Positions 1-11,887 are shown, counted from the stretch's first letter. The stretch is DNA of 64,000 nucleotides from Arcuatula senhousia (GCA_963971305.1 OZ020305.1:2203001-2267000), one strand, 5' to 3'. A program made the numbers and translations. Notes: a model not told the origin generated them from the letters alone.

Positions 1-880
1 TCTTTTACTTTCGAATGATCTTTTTCCATCTCTTGAAGTAAATCTTTTGAAATCTTGTGGATTTTTGGCAAGAGGAAAAACTTTCTTAGTTTTTTGTTGT
101 AAAGGTTTTTTCGTAGGATTCTCTGTCTCTGTCCTACTTTTGTAGTTCATGTATCAACACAATGTGACCCATATTCCAGATTTAAATTCATTAATCTAAA
201 ACATTTTAACTGATATAATTACGTATTTTCGCCCACAATTTATATTTTCTCACATTCGAAGGTCTTCCGTGTACTTATTCTTTCAGATTAGAAGTGACTG
301 GTTTCAATTGTTGCACTTTGTATCAATAATATTAAATGAATGATTGCCATTTTGCGTGCTTACAACTTAAAACAATAAATCAAATCCATATGCAGTGCCA
401 AGGAAGCAATTGAACCTCTTGAACTTATTTAGTACTCTAGAATGTGACCTTCCGGTGACCTTTTAAATATTTTTACGCTTTTTAAGGCATATCTAAATGA
501 ATCACCCTTATTCATGCAAGGGTGTTAATCACCAACTTACTCATAATTTAGGTAGAAGTTACTTCTTTTTTCCAGGCCAGTAGTTGTAGAGAACATTTGT
601 CTTTTTATCTTCATGTAATTGTTTTAATACCAAACTTATAATATGTATCAAGTATTACTACTAACATACTAGATTTGACATCTTGCAGTTTTATTACACT
701 CGACTCTGTGGAATAATTCGTTACCATTAAAAAATAAAAGAAGAATCGAAACAGGACAGACGTAATCAATTGCCAATAATCAATTGAAGCAAAATTATAA
801 AACCTTTTTTGTGGTACACTGTGAACTAAGTACATGTAATAATTGTTTAAAGTAATTAATCATTTTTTACTTGACACTTT

Positions 881-1358
881 GTCAAAAGCACAAGAATGCA
901 CAATACAACAATTGTTTTTTCTTGTCAAAAGCACAAGAATGCACAATACACCAATTATTATTTCTTGTCAAAAGCACAAGAATGCACAATAGAACAACTG
1001 TTATTTCTCATTTGAGTATAAAACTGAATATTAGATAATGAGAAGATTTTACAGAAAACTGATATAATTTTACTTAAAATGACAGTCTTTGTATTTGTTC
1101 ACACTTAAATATTATGCCTGTCAAAAGCACAAGAATGCACAATACAACAATTGTTTTTTCTTGTCAAAAGCACAAGAATGCACAATACACCAATTATTAT
1201 TTCTTGTCAAAAGCACAAGAATGCACAATAGAACAATTGTTATTTCTCATTTGAGTATAAAACTGAATATTAGATAATGAGAAGATTTTACAGAAAACTG
1301 ATATAATTTTACTTAAAATGACAGTCTTTGTATTTGTTCACACTTAAATATTATGCCT
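881..1358. repeat. 239-bp tandem duplication with an internal 43-bp triplicate
   Basis: Two near-identical 239-bp units occupy 881-1119 and 1120-1358. Each begins with three 43-bp subrepeats (starts 881, 924, 967 and 1120, 1163, 1206) that open with GTCAAAAGCACAAGAATGCA. The rest of the unit is single-copy AT-rich sequence. The matching part of duplicate B (about 24650-24780) has only one degraded subrepeat, so the expansion is specific to copy A and recent. A small ORF across it is repeat-derived and is not a gene. Confidence 0.95.
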
Positions 1359-1571
1359 GTATAATGACTTCCAAACTTCTAAATTTTTTGTTCAGGCGAA
1401 TTCATAACTGTCGTTATTTGATTTTTTTTAACTGAAAAATAGTTTTCAGGCAATGATCTTTTTTTTTGCGGCCAAACAGATACTTTTTTTGCAAGATCAC
1501 TCAGTTAGTATTATTCATGTATTATCAGAAATAGCTGATGGTTTTATCATTGACCATTTAATCCTATTTTA

Positions 1572-1800
1572 GATGTTTCATTGAGCAAGGCAAGTTTATA
1601 TCTGATCCCTTTTCTGATAACTTTGTATGGCATTATGCATTCTGTTGCATCTTATACTTTTAGATCATTGACGATTTTGTTGAACAAGCTCAATTGATAT
1701 CCGATCAACAAGAAGGGTCCGTTGTATCTGTGGATGATATCTGGCCTAATATACCCGCTTTTATCTATGTCAGGATACCGAAGTACATCAGAGATTGAAA
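1572..1800 (+). pseudogene. Exon-like units, acidic linker of focadhesin-like protein (copy A)
   Basis: Two exon-like units each follow an AG acceptor. The weaker, at about 1572, keeps a degraded E-Q-A/G-K-x-x-x-S-D signature. The better one starts at 1664 after CTTATACTTTTAG and reads IIDDFVEQAQLISDQQ, then VVSVDDIWPNIP, before a stop near 1794. The same motif recurs in duplicate B at 25211-25430 and 26080. In B it follows the exon array that ends in HLPA, which is where vertebrate focadhesin has an acidic, poorly conserved linker. Assignment to focadhesin therefore rests on position and a loose D-D-x-x-x-x-(V/I)-P pattern. It could be an unrelated exon. Confidence 0.4.
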
Positions 1801-2118
1801 CCAGAAAGGTACAAAATGGATGAGGAAGTAGACAAAGAGGACAGTCATAGGGCTAGGGGGTTCAAGTTTTGAGCAGGGGAAAAGGAGACAACAAAAACAC
1901 AAATTTCAGATGTTAAAATAAGAACATTTTGAGAAAATGGACCAAACGGGTAGGCCAGCAATGTCCAGTCCCCATGACTAAGACATTTACTAAGTCATAT
2001 TGTTACAGATTGAAATGCACTTTGTATTTTTGCACTAGTAGTTATGGTATCGCGAATCTTATGTTAGCAGTATGGTTTGAAATAAATGGACAATTCTTTA
2101 ATCTGCTTTAAAATGCCA

Positions 2119-2450
2119 AAATACAAATGACAACAAAGTTCCAGACAATAAAATTTGCTACGCCTGACGCGCGTTTCGTCTATTCAAGACTCATCAGAGG
2201 CGCTCTACCAAAAATGTTGAAAATGCCAAACATTGTATGAATATGAAGAGCATAGAACAGTATAACCAAAGATACCAAACTGGGGAACCAAAATATTACT
2301 AAGATATTCAACCTATGTCTGGGATAGGAAGAACCTTAGGGTTTAGACAATTTTGAAATTTAGACGGATAATTTTAAACTTTGATGTATTCTCCAACTCA
2401 AAAGTGTTGGTGCCGGAGCGGGTTAACCTCGGGGAATTTAAACTCCACCA
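2119..2450 (+). repeat. 358-bp-family bivalve repeat, 3'-truncated copy
   Basis: Starts with ACAAATGACAACAAAGTTCC, contains the core CTGACGCGCGTTTCGTCTA followed by GACTCATCAGAGGCGCTC, and ends within ACTCCACC. Compared with the complete unit at 25433-25790 it lacks about the last 30 bp. The core can fold through CGCCTGA pairing with TCAGAGGCG. I recall this core as abundant in mussel sequences. There is no coding potential. Confidence 0.85.
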
Positions 2451-2760
2451 AGTAAACCTAGACAAGGTGTCACTAGTTTAACAATATTCCTATTACTAGA
2501 TATGCTTAAGATCATATGAAACCTTGATTTAATTTCCATTTATCACCAAAGAAGTCATAAAACCGAGACATAACTATTTTACAATATCTGTCATCTCCAG
2601 CCATGTATACTTTATAAAAAATGCCAAATATGAAGGATTAAGTCTGGGAATATTATAACTTGTCATGTCTAAGCATATGGCACAATGAAAGGAAAGAATC
2701 CGTTTAAGATAATTTTCAAAGTTTGGTGTATGGCTATGAAACGGTCTGCCTGGATTTATA

Positions 2761-2965
2761 AAGAAATACAATGGGGTATCCGAATGTCAAAAGTACGAAA
2801 GGGCAGCGACAATACCAGCAAACACCAACAAGAACTGGACAAAAATATACAACATGTAAAAAATGGAAGCACAAATATATCTGAATATCAATCAGCAACG
2901 CGAACTCAAGTCGACACGAGAGTGAACTAAGGTTCTCCAGAAGAGCACCTGAGTTCATTTAGCTT
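2761..2965 (-). mobile_element. Family-1 retroelement 3' tail fragment with inverted junction
   Basis: On the minus strand this matches the non-coding tail that follows the family-1 reverse-transcriptase remnants (for example 43620-43910 and 59800-60090). Landmarks on the plus strand are ATGGGGTATCCGAATGTC, CCAACAAGAAC and CGCGAACTC. At 2922-2955 the minus-oriented tail switches to a few bases of plus-oriented tail, forming the imperfect inverted pair TGAACTAAGGTTCTC and GAGCACCTGAGTTCA. The paralogous site in duplicate B (about 28515) lacks the insertion. Confidence 0.8.
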
Positions 2966-3495
2966 AGAATCATTAATAAGCATTAACTAACAGATTTTTT
3001 ATGTATTTGTTAAGTTTCATTTTATTGGTTGTTTTGTTTTAGCTTTGCGTTGTCTTTACATACAATCAAGTACATCTGCATCTACTAGACAACATTCTAT
3101 CTTAAAGTAATTAAGGATTAAAATATCAGTCAGTATAATTTTAATCTTAATCTCTTCATATCTCACAAATTTCAGTTTCTAAGACATACCAATTTATATG
3201 TAAATCAAACTTGGTTAACTTTATGTATAAAACACAACTTTTTACCAAGGCAATGAAAAAGAAAATTGTCTAGTGTTAAATATGGTATCACTGAAAAACA
3301 GACAAAGATTTTTTGTCCAAGCTTAGCTTAAAAAAGGGTCTCAAATAAGGTCGAAAATGATTGAGAACTTGAATGCTTTTTAGCGGGGGAGGACTTCCAA
3401 ACTATATTTGATTTAAAAATTATATAACCTTATAAATTCATTTAAAATTTATCTGTTAGCTTATTGAAATGAGCTTTAAATGGGTTCATGATACA

Positions 3496-3590
3496 GTTTC
3501 ATAATTAGTTAATTGGTGTGCTCGTTATCCCATGCAAATTAAATTGGCTAATGTGCACATTAGGCTAACAATTACTTTATACATATTACA
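3496..3590. mobile_element. Degraded short MITE related to 31622-31731
   Basis: Shares TTTCATAA, GTTATCCCATGCA and AGGCTAAC in order with the 110-bp inverted-repeat element at 31622-31731. The two lie at non-equivalent positions of duplicates A and B, so they are independent insertions of one family. The ends have decayed. Confidence 0.6.
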
Positions 3591-4264
3591 TAAAGAAATG
3601 AGTTCCTGATCTTCTGTGAATGTTATAATTTTCGCATGGGGGTTATTTTTGCTTTTTCCCGATTAACAAATATCCCCGAAATTAATCCCCAGGCTAATGT
3701 GCCAATCTTTAAGTAAAGAACATAAACAGGAGAAACGCAAATAATTCCTCCACACGTTTACAGAATTAGGTTTGAGATTTAACCTTTACATTTGTTTTCT
3801 TTTAAAATTCTTTGAATAGATTGCAAGCTTGCAATTTCCACCAAAATAATTTTACCGTTAAAATACATTTCTGGCATGAAATTGAATAAAATTACAAATA
3901 GATTCCCTAGAATACTACAATAACATGTTTCAATTTCTTTTGTTTGTTAACGTACTCCTGTTTGTCAACTATATGCTGTATTTCGTCATTAATTTATAGA
4001 TATATCTCTAAGTTAAGTTATTAATACATGATCTATGATGAAAAAACTTTTCTCCACAGAAAGGGAAATTACTTTGACGATTAATGACCGTTACTTTCTC
4101 TTTAATTAATTTTGTACATTTTGAAATGTTTCCGTAAGGAACTTTCAGAGACATTGGTTCATGTATTATCTTCAGCAGTCAGTGTTTTAGGCAGATTAAT
4201 ATCTCTCAAAGTAAAACTTGAGTGTCTCTTGTCTTACGAAGTGGTCTGATAAAGTACATACAGT

Positions 4265-4690
4265 TTGAATGAACTTATCTTGTCACAAAATTAGGTTATT
4301 GTTTAGAGAAAATTATAATGAGGGTAGTTGAGAAATAATTCTTCTTGATGGAACATAAAATGATTTGTTTCATTTTGTCTCAAGATGCATATGCAAGAAA
4401 ATCGTTTGAAAATCCCGGGAAAGTCTCAACAAATTTCTTTTGATTGAATAACAAAAACCATCTGAAGAACAGTGGTATTCATCAAAAACTATGACCAATT
4501 GCATGCAATCAACAAATGAATTTATCTTGTCACCAGATTAAGTTATTGTTTGAAGAAAATAGGCTTGTCGTGAAATGACCGGAAAATAGTTTGTTTCATT
4601 TTTTCTCAAGATGCATATGCAAGACAATCATTTGATATTTCCAGTAGAAACTCTTATTGTATTGAATATCCAATAAATGATAGGAAGAAT
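4265..4690. repeat. Two-copy tandem duplication of intron-like DNA
   Basis: Two diverged blocks of roughly 230-250 bp share ATCTTGTCAC, TTATTGTTT, TTTGTTTCATTTT and CAAGATGCATATGCAAGA. The last motif occurs at about 4381 and 4606. No coding potential is seen. Confidence 0.75.
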
Positions 4691-4969
4691 GAGGCTTGTC
4701 CTTCAAAACTCTGTGACCAACCGACATCTTTACTCATCTGGTAGATGAAAACATGTCATTATCTACGAGCTTGAGTTATTTTTTTAATAATGACAAACAA
4801 GGGGTATTTAATTCTACTTTTGCATTTTTTTGTGTAAAATGTACTTAATTTTCAAGAATATCATGGTATATCCCAAGTATTCAATGTTGATTATCTCTAT
4901 ATAAATCATTTAGTCACCACAAGCATGAATCAATAAGCCTGCGAACATTATGATTTAAAAAGAAGAAGC

Positions 4970-5115
4970 AAAGTACCAATGGGGTATCCGAATGTCAAGA
5001 TCCCAAAGGTCACAGACAAAAACAGCAAACACAAAAAAGTACAGGACGAAAAAAACAGAACACATATAAAACATGGAAACACAAAAACCACTGAATATCA
5101 ATTAAAACAAAAATA
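4970..5115 (-). mobile_element. Family-1 retroelement 3' tail fragment
   Basis: The plus strand reads CAATGGGGTATCCGAATGTC and then a diverged version of the tail ending near CTGAATATCAATTAAAAC. This is the reverse complement of the family-1 tail. There is no reverse-transcriptase sequence, so the copy is heavily 5'-truncated. Confidence 0.7.
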
Positions 5116-5164
5116 GATTTTCATTCTTTGTCTATTCTAATGAACTTACTTAGTATTGTCACTG

Positions 5165-6260
5165 CAAATATAAGTCCTTGTGACCTATATATTATGCATG
5201 AACGACTTCAGTTAGGTTCTTGGTTAAGGTCCTTAACTTGGATACTAAATGTTGGCAGTTAATGATATTTCAGCAGTAGACGTGTCTTTGGTAAAGTGAC
5301 ACAACCCACAAGTAATTAGATCACTGCAACCTATATTTTACACATGAATGACTTTTGTTTAGTTCTTGGTTAAGGTCCATAACTTGGATACTAGATGTGG
5401 GAATCAATAGTATTTCACCACTAGATGTGTCTTGGGTATAGTAACAGCAATCAATAGAATTTAAGTCACTGTGGCCTATATTTTACAAATGAATGACTTT
5501 GGTTAAGTTCTAAGTAAGGTCCATATCTCGGAAACTACAGATAGGTGCATACATAACCTGTACGAAAGTTATCATATAGTTAACTTTGTGACTGCTTTCC
5601 ATGTCTGCTCAGGTCTGCTATAGCAGACATTCAAGTTAACTTGCGTTAACTCGTGACTGATCAAAGTAGACTTGCGACAGCTTTTCTATGACTGGTCATA
5701 ACCAGTCACCAAATCGTGACTGCTTTAACCAGACCAGTCATTGCAACAGGTCTGCTCTAATTGGACTCTGTTTTATACTGCAATTGTTTACTGTAAAATA
5801 AAAAAAACTGTTTATAGCATTTAAAAATGAATTTCAACCATAGTTAGGCGATAGAAGATAAATTTTGTCCTTTTTCATTCAGACATGCCACGAAGTTAAC
5901 TTGACCAGGCCTGTCGTAATAACGCTACTGCTTTTAAAAGCAGACATATTATCATGACTGCTTTTCAAGTTAACTTGGAAATAGTCACGCCTCTGCCCAA
6001 AGCAGACGCATGACCAGCTCTAGTGAACTTGAAGTTAACTTGACGTCTGATTTTCCAGTTAATTTACCGTACAGATTATGTGTGCACCCATCTGAACATG
6101 TTGAGGGTCGATTGTATTTCATCTCTAGATGTGTCTTGGGTAAAAATACACCACCCACTAGAAATTGGGCTACTATGACCTATATCATAGGCAAGTACAC
6201 TTTTAATTATTTCTTGGTAAAGGTCCATATCCCAGGTACATATGTAATACATACCAGGGG
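5165..6260. repeat. Four-unit ~146-bp tandem repeat split by a MITE
   Basis: Four units contain TGACCTATAT-like, CTTGGTTAAGGTCCATAAC-like and AGATGTGTCTTGGGTA-like motifs. The GACCTATA landmark lies near 5181, 5327, 5472 and 6176. The first three steps are 145-147 bp. The last becomes 147 bp only after subtracting the 557-bp MITE at 5538-6094. The units are diverged, so the array is old. Confidence 0.85.
5538..6094. mobile_element. Palindrome-rich MITE, 557 bp, inside the tandem array
   Basis: Imperfect 27-30-bp terminal inverted repeats: the left end begins CAGATAGGTGCATACATAAC and the reverse complement of the right end begins CAGATGGGTGCACACATAAT, both followed by CTGTACG. The interior is dominated by short self-complementary motifs such as CAAGTTAACTTG, GTTAACTTG and GCAGAC/GTCTGC, repeated in both orientations. 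No transposase is encoded. Insertion is confirmed by the interrupted 146-bp repeat period. No clear target-site duplication was identified. Confidence 0.85.
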
Positions 6261-6569
6261 TCAATGACATTTCAAGAACGGGAAGGCCATCTTGTGGCCC
6301 ATAGAAACATTTTCTATTTTATATAAGAAATGCAAAGATGACAAAAACAAAGTGTAAAATGGCCTGAAGTCGCCATCTTCTTTAGTGTTACACTCAGGTT
6401 TTTTTATCTTACTTTTAATACATGTAGGATCTTTATGAAGTTGCATGATGGTTAATCATTGCATTTTTCTTAATAACTGTATAGCTAATAAGTATATCAA
6501 CATTCCTGAAAAAAATAAGGTATACAATTTTAATCAAAGAAAAAGTCATAGTAGACAATAAACTGTGGT

Positions 6570-6925
6570 TGCATTGGCCAATGCTATTTGCCATGCACTC
6601 GTAGACAAATATGGGATCTCTATCTTGCATTTTGCAGATGTTTGTTTGTCATGGAGTTTTGTTTTGTCTTCCTTTACCGGATTTGAAAAACTTAATTGGA
6701 AATTAGCAATGCGACGGGTGTACTATAGCTGGCAGGAACAGCTTACTCTTCTTGAGCACCTGAGTTAACTCTTGTTACGAGTTTGCATTGTTGATTTCTA
6801 TTTAGTTTTTTGTGGTTTTTTTGTATTACCTCGTGCTGTTCGTGTTCGTGTTTACTCGTTTTTCGTTGCCTCTATGGATTTTTGACACTAGAATGCCCCA
6901 TTAATGCCTCTTTGCTTCTTTGTTA
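6570..6925 (+). mobile_element. Family-1 retroelement, extreme C-terminal RT plus 3' tail
   Basis: The first ~70 bp correspond to the last RT codons (an H-x-L-V-D-K-Y-G-I-S-I run before the usual stop). The non-coding tail follows, with TTTTGTCTTCC, CCGGATTTGAAA, GAGCACCTGAGTT and a terminal CCTCTTTGCTTCTTT. Strongly 5'-truncated and not functional. Confidence 0.8.
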
Positions 6926-7837
6926 AAATAATACACTTTTTCAAATATTGGACTGTAGGTACATATCTATAAGTTAAGCATTCCAAGTTGTGAATTCATC
7001 ATTTAAATATGAACTTTATGTTACTTTATTAAGGAAAATTACAATAAAAGATACAAAGTTAGTTGTAGCATTATGAAGTCTTAAATGGAACTTGATATAA
7101 TTATATCTTATAATTCCCTTCAAAGTTTTAATTCTAACCAGGAATCTTAGCTTGTTTAATCATTCAACATTTCTCTTTTGGATCTTGTTTAATGCTATTT
7201 TGGAAGCTTTGATTAAAAACCTTTCTATATATTGTTTACAATTATGCAGGATGGTTATAATAAAGGTACATGTAATAACAAAACTACCGAACCTGAATGA
7301 TACTAAAATACTTAAATTACATTCTATATCTTATGTTAAACATCAATGATAATTCTACAATAAAGCGTTTACTTGTATGTAATGTTTAATTTGTCCATCA
7401 ATGAAAACTAAGATTTATGCATTTTTGGTTAAAATAATACAAAAAACTAGGGCAGTTCATTAACTTAGTTTGAATGCTTTTAAAGACAATTGCATGTCTA
7501 GAAATACTGAATCATTAAATGCAGCCTTAGTTCTGTGTCTGACGTGTTACTAAATAGAAAAAGGGGATGATCAAATGAAGAACTATGTTTCAAAAAAGGA
7601 AATCACTTTTCAAGAGAATTACGAAAAACGTTAAGATTATCAGACACAAGGTTTATAGCTTTCGTGGTGACAGAAAAAATGTTCAAACAAACTGTTGTCA
7701 AGACTTAAATAATGTATTGTGTAAATAGATTTGTTTCCCTGTTTTAAACTAGAATTTCATATTAAATGCTATGGACAGCTTAAACCTTAAATACGTGGTT
7801 AAACAAAAAGACAAAAAGGACCGCAAACTTGCTTTAT

Positions 7838-8625
7838 CCTTCAATCTCACATTTCGTTATATTGATGATTTCCTTTCACTAAACAATCCTCGATTTGGTG
7901 CTTATTTACATCTCCGAAGGAACTTGAGATAAAGGACACTACAGATTCTAGGAGGTCCGCTTCATATTTGGATCTATTTCTCGAAATTGACACACAAGGA
8001 AGGCTTTGTACAAAGCTCTATAACAAACGTGATGACTTCAACTTTCCAATAGTTAACTTTCCCTTTCTGTGTAGCAACATTCCGTCCGCTCCAGCATATG
8101 GAGTTTACGTATCACAATTGATTCGTTATTCCAGAGCATGTGGGGAGTACAATGATTTCCTTGAAAGAGCAGCACGGCTGACAAGCAAATTGTTAACACA
8201 GGGGTACGTTGCTCTCAGGTTGTTGTCATCACTCAAGAAATTATACGGACGACATCATGTGCTTGTATACAAATACGGGATTTTTATCTCTCAGATGAGC
8301 ACAGATGTTGGTTTGACATAGAGTTTTGTAATGTCATCCTTTCCGGATTTGACCAACACTTAATCCATCTTTGGCAACGTGACATGTGTGCTATAGCAAG
8401 CAGGAACTGCTTACTCTTCCGGAGCACCTGAGTTCACTCTCGTTTCGACTTGAGTTCGCGCTGCTGAATGCGGTTTTGTTGTAATGTATGTGTGTGTTTT
8501 ATGTTATGTGGTTTGTTTTGTTGTGATGATTTTTTGTCTGCCGGTTTTGTCCTTGTCTTTACGGTTTTATGATACTGATTACCCCTTTGGTACACCTTTG
8601 CTTCTTTTAAACATTGTTATTAAGC
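7838..8625 (+). pseudogene. Family-1 reverse transcriptase fragment (Penelope-like?), frameshifted
   Basis: Retroelement reverse transcriptase, C-terminal part of palm and thumb. It opens with FRYIDDFLSLNN, carrying the catalytic YIDD box of the palm, and continues to about 7915. There it lacks 7 bp present in the 43.2 kb copy, shifting the frame. The second frame (about 7968-8318) holds KLYNKRDDFNFPIVNFPF, APAYGVYVSQLIRYSRACG and KKLYGRHHVL, then a stop after STDVGLT. The characteristic tail follows to the CTTTGGTACACC motif. The pattern (YxDD, then LDLxLEID, LYxKRDD and RYSRAC) fits Penelope-like RTs as I know them, but the class is tentative. The N-terminus and endonuclease are missing. 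Inserted in duplicate A only. Confidence 0.85.
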
Positions 8626-8684
8626 AGAATAATAAAAGCCTAAAGGAACCTGTGTTATTGTTTTATAGACAGAGGCTAAATATA

Positions 8685-10510
8685 ACAAGAGGCTCCCATG
8701 AGCCTAAATCGCTCACCTGGTCTTGATGTCAACCCTATATTTTGTAGAGCTAAATGAGCTGAACATTTAAGCAAGCAACAGTTTTTTCTTTATCTACTAT
8801 AGTTATCATTCTATATGCCAAAAAACACGAAAAAAATGTTATTTTAGGGGCCGTAACCCCTAAAAGGGGTCATCTGACAACTTCAACCCTATGGAGACTT
8901 TTGTAGAGCTTTATGCACTGAACATTTAAGCAAGCAACAGCTTTTCTCTATCTGCTATAGTTTTCATTCTATAGGCCAAAAACATGAAAAAGGTTATTTT
9001 AGGGGCCATAACCCCTATTAAGGGTCATCAGACGACTTCGATCCTATGGAGACTTTTATAGAGCTAAATGAGCTGAACATTTAAGCAAGCAACAGCTTTT
9101 CTCTATCTGCTATAGTTTTCTTTCTATAGGCTAAAAACGTGAAAAAAACATCGTTTTAGGGGCCGTAACCCCTATAAGGGGTCATCTGACAACTTCGACC
9201 CTATGGAGACTTTTGTACAGCTAAATTAGCTGAACATTTAAGCAAGCAACAGCTTCTCTCTATCTGCAATAGTTTTCATTCTATAGGCCAAAAACATGAA
9301 AAAACATCATTTTAGGGGCCGTAACCCCTATAAGGGGTCATCTGACAACTTCAACCCTATGGAGACTTTTGTAGAGCTTTATGCGCTGAACATTTAAGCA
9401 AGCAACAGCTTTTCTCTATCTGCTATAGTTTTCATTCTATAGGCCAAAAACATGAAAAAGGTTATTTTAGGGGCCATAACCCCTATTAAGGGGTCATCAG
9501 ACGACTTCGATCCTATGGAGACTTTTATAGAGCTAAATGAGCTGAACATTTAAGCAAGCAACAGCTTTTCTCTATCTGCTATAGTTTTCTTTCTATAGGC
9601 CAAAAACGTGAAAAAACATCGTTTTAGGGGCCGTAACCCCTATAAGGGGTCATCTGACAACTTCGACCCTATGGAGACTTTTGTACAGCTAAATTAGCTG
9701 AACATTTAAGCAAGCAACAGCTTCTCTCTATCTGCAATAGTTTTCATTCTATAGGCCAAAAACATGAAAAAACATTATTTCAGGGGCCGTAACCCCTATA
9801 AGGGGTCATCTGACAACTTCGACCCTATGGAGACTTTTGTAGAGCTAAATGAGCTGAACATTTAAGCAAGCAACAGCTTTTCTCTATCTGCAATAGTTTT
9901 CTTTCTATAGGCCAAAAACATGAAAAAACATCATTTTAGGGGCCGTAACCCCTATAAGGGGTCATCTGACAACTTCGACCCTATGGAGACTTTTGAAGAG
10001 CTAAATGAGCTGAACATTTAAGCAAGCAACAGCTTTTCTCTATCTGCAATAGTTTTCATACTATAGGGCAAAAACATGAAAAAACGCTATTTTTCACCTT
10101 TAAGGGGCTGTAACCCCTATAAGGGGTCATCTGACAACTTGGACCAAATGGAGACTTTTGTAGAGCTTTTAATGCTGAAGCAGTAGGGTGGCATTAGATT
10201 TCATCTATCTCTTATAATTTTTGATTTACAAGCCAAAAACAATAGTCTGACCCCCCTGGTCTATTTTTAGCAACGGCGGTCATGTTTTTCGACGAATCAA
10301 AAATCCCCACATCAGTTCTGTGGGGGACACCCTAAGGTACCATCAGACCAAATTTGGTTCGAATCTGTTCAGCCGTTTCAGAGGAGAAGAAGTTTGAAGA
10401 AAAGTTAACGACGACGACGACGACGGACGACGACGACGGACGACGACGACGGACGCCAAGTGATGGCAATAGCTCACATGGCCTTTGGCCAGGTGAGCTA
10501 AAAATAAAAC
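8685..10510. repeat. Composite element with ~156-bp tandem array (nine steps) and inverted ends
   Basis: Starts near CAAGAGGCTCCCATGAGCC with CGCTCACCTGG and ends with GGCCAGGTGAGCTAAAA, so the two ends carry GCTCACCTGG in inverted orientation. Between them the landmark GAACATTTAAGCAAGCAACA starts at 8761, 8920, 9075, 9232, 9388, 9544, 9700, 9856 and 10012, with a degenerate unit near 10177. Steps are 155-159 bp. Each unit contains an AGGGGCC...AACCCCT palindrome. The right part (10250-10460) holds a unique segment, CTGTTCAGCCGTTTCAGAGG, and a GACGAC-rich run. I recall the right end as widespread in mollusc DNA. No ORF of significance; the acidic/arginine-rich ORFs come from the GAC run. Confidence 0.9.
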
Positions 10511-11338
10511 AAATCAATCAGTCTTATCTTTTTAAAATATAAGCTGCCAAATCAAGTGACCTTGCCATAATAATAAAATTGTCAACTTTTACAGTGAGTT
10601 TTCCCCAATAATTGAAATGTCATAAGGTTCTTATAAGTCCAAACGAAATTCTATTTCTGTGCGCTTGGGCTACCTGGTCAGGGCTTACTTTGATTTAGAT
10701 AGGATTTCCATTAATTTAGGATTCAGTTCAGACAAGATTCAGGATGATAAGCATTTGTATCAATAATGGTTGTCTTCCATCAGATATTGGTGTTACAGAA
10801 TTACATAACTGAATATGTACTTTTAATCTTTTTTGGAAATGAAGTACAAGATAGTTTACATATACATATTTTTTTCTTTCGTGTTTTCAACAAGCTTTAG
10901 CAAAACACCTTCAGAAAACATGCATTGGAAGACAAACATTTAAAAGTGCTCATTAAACATTTTGTTTTGTTTCTGTCAATAATCTTTAAATGTAATAAGA
11001 AACAAGGAACCAGACCAGGAAACTATTACAAAATCTGACGTTAAGAGCTGCTACGTTGTTAGTAATTACACAATTTCTATCTGTTTTAGGGTACGAGGCG
11101 AGATTGTAGGAATAATTAAGAATGCTTCAATGTATATTACATCTAGTTAGTTATTTACGTTCTGTTCATAAGCATGTCTCACAGAAGCTAATTGTCCTAA
11201 TGCAGCTTTCGGCGATCGTGTTAACAGATTTAACAGAAAGCTGTTGGATTGGTTATGAATTTGTTATAATTTGTTAAAGTACATTATTTATAGAAATATT
11301 CATTTTCTGTCTGTTAAGAAAGATACAACCGTATAAGT

Positions 11339-11543
11339 GGTTTTTTTCGCAGTGATTTAATTTTCGCTTTATTCGCGGCAAACATCGCGACACGAAAATT
11401 AGAACACGCGAAATATTAGTTTATATATCTAGAGCAACAGCTTGGATATGAAATCTCGAAAATTATATTACGCAAAAATAAAAGCACCCCTTTTCAAAAA
11501 AAAAAAACGCGAAATTTTCCACCCGCGAAAAACCTTTATACGG
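11339..11543. mobile_element. MITE with CCGTATAA ends and CGCGAAA-rich interior
   Basis: Left end CCGTATAAGTGGTTTTTTTC and right end (reverse complement) CCGTATAAAGGTTTTTCGCG form imperfect inverted repeats of about 20 bp. The interior repeats TTCGC/GCGAAA motifs. About 205 bp, non-coding. Confidence 0.75.
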
Positions 11544-11887
11544 TATTTAGTATTTAGAATTTTATAACTAGACAGTATAGGCAGAATATCTTCAGTTTAA
11601 GTCTGCCATTATTAATCGAAATCAAGTAACAGTCCAACAGTAAATTAAGCCGTTTGATTATAACAGTTTGGCATGAAAGTTTCTTTAGGAAGATAACATT
11701 AAGACCTAAAGCAATGTAATGGAGGCTCGTTTTGAATTTATTTTGGCCACTTTCATGTAGTTAAACTCCAATTAATAGATAATTTTCATAATAGTTTTCT
11801 CAACAACTACCGTACAATTCACAACATCAGCCTTGGGTCTCATATAATGAGATTTGATTTCAGGTCTGTACTTCATGATCACCAACT

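Larger units (their letters stand above)
200..11730 (+). repeat. Segmental duplication copy A (direct paralogue of 22960-33720)
   Basis: This segment matches 22960-33720 in the same orientation through many collinear, diverged blocks. Anchors I aligned by eye are 270-420 with 23030-23240, 650-870 with 24440-24650, 1664-1760 with 26080-26180, 2575-2760 with 26335-26387 plus 28380-28520, 3000-3230 with 28690-28920, 7380-7700 with 31605-32010, and 10870-11230 with 33185-33500. The blocks are mostly non-coding and look like introns of the focadhesin-like gene. Both copies contain exon-like units that translate as I-I-(D/E)-D-F-V-E-Q-A. Each copy then acquired its own insertions. Outside the listed repeats, 1-880, 1800-2118, 3586-4264, 6926-7837 and 10506-11338 hold no recognisable gene. 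Confidence 0.85.

Noticed and set aside
611..835. 74-codon minus-strand ORF
   Set aside because: Falls in intron-like DNA shared with duplicate B, where the frame is not conserved.
8685..10510. CRISPR-like array
   Set aside because: Units are contiguous 156-bp tandem repeats without unique spacers, in a eukaryotic context.
10332..10542. Overlapping ORFs with acidic and Arg/Ser-rich tracts
   Set aside because: They translate the GACGAC run at the end of the 156-bp array element on both strands.
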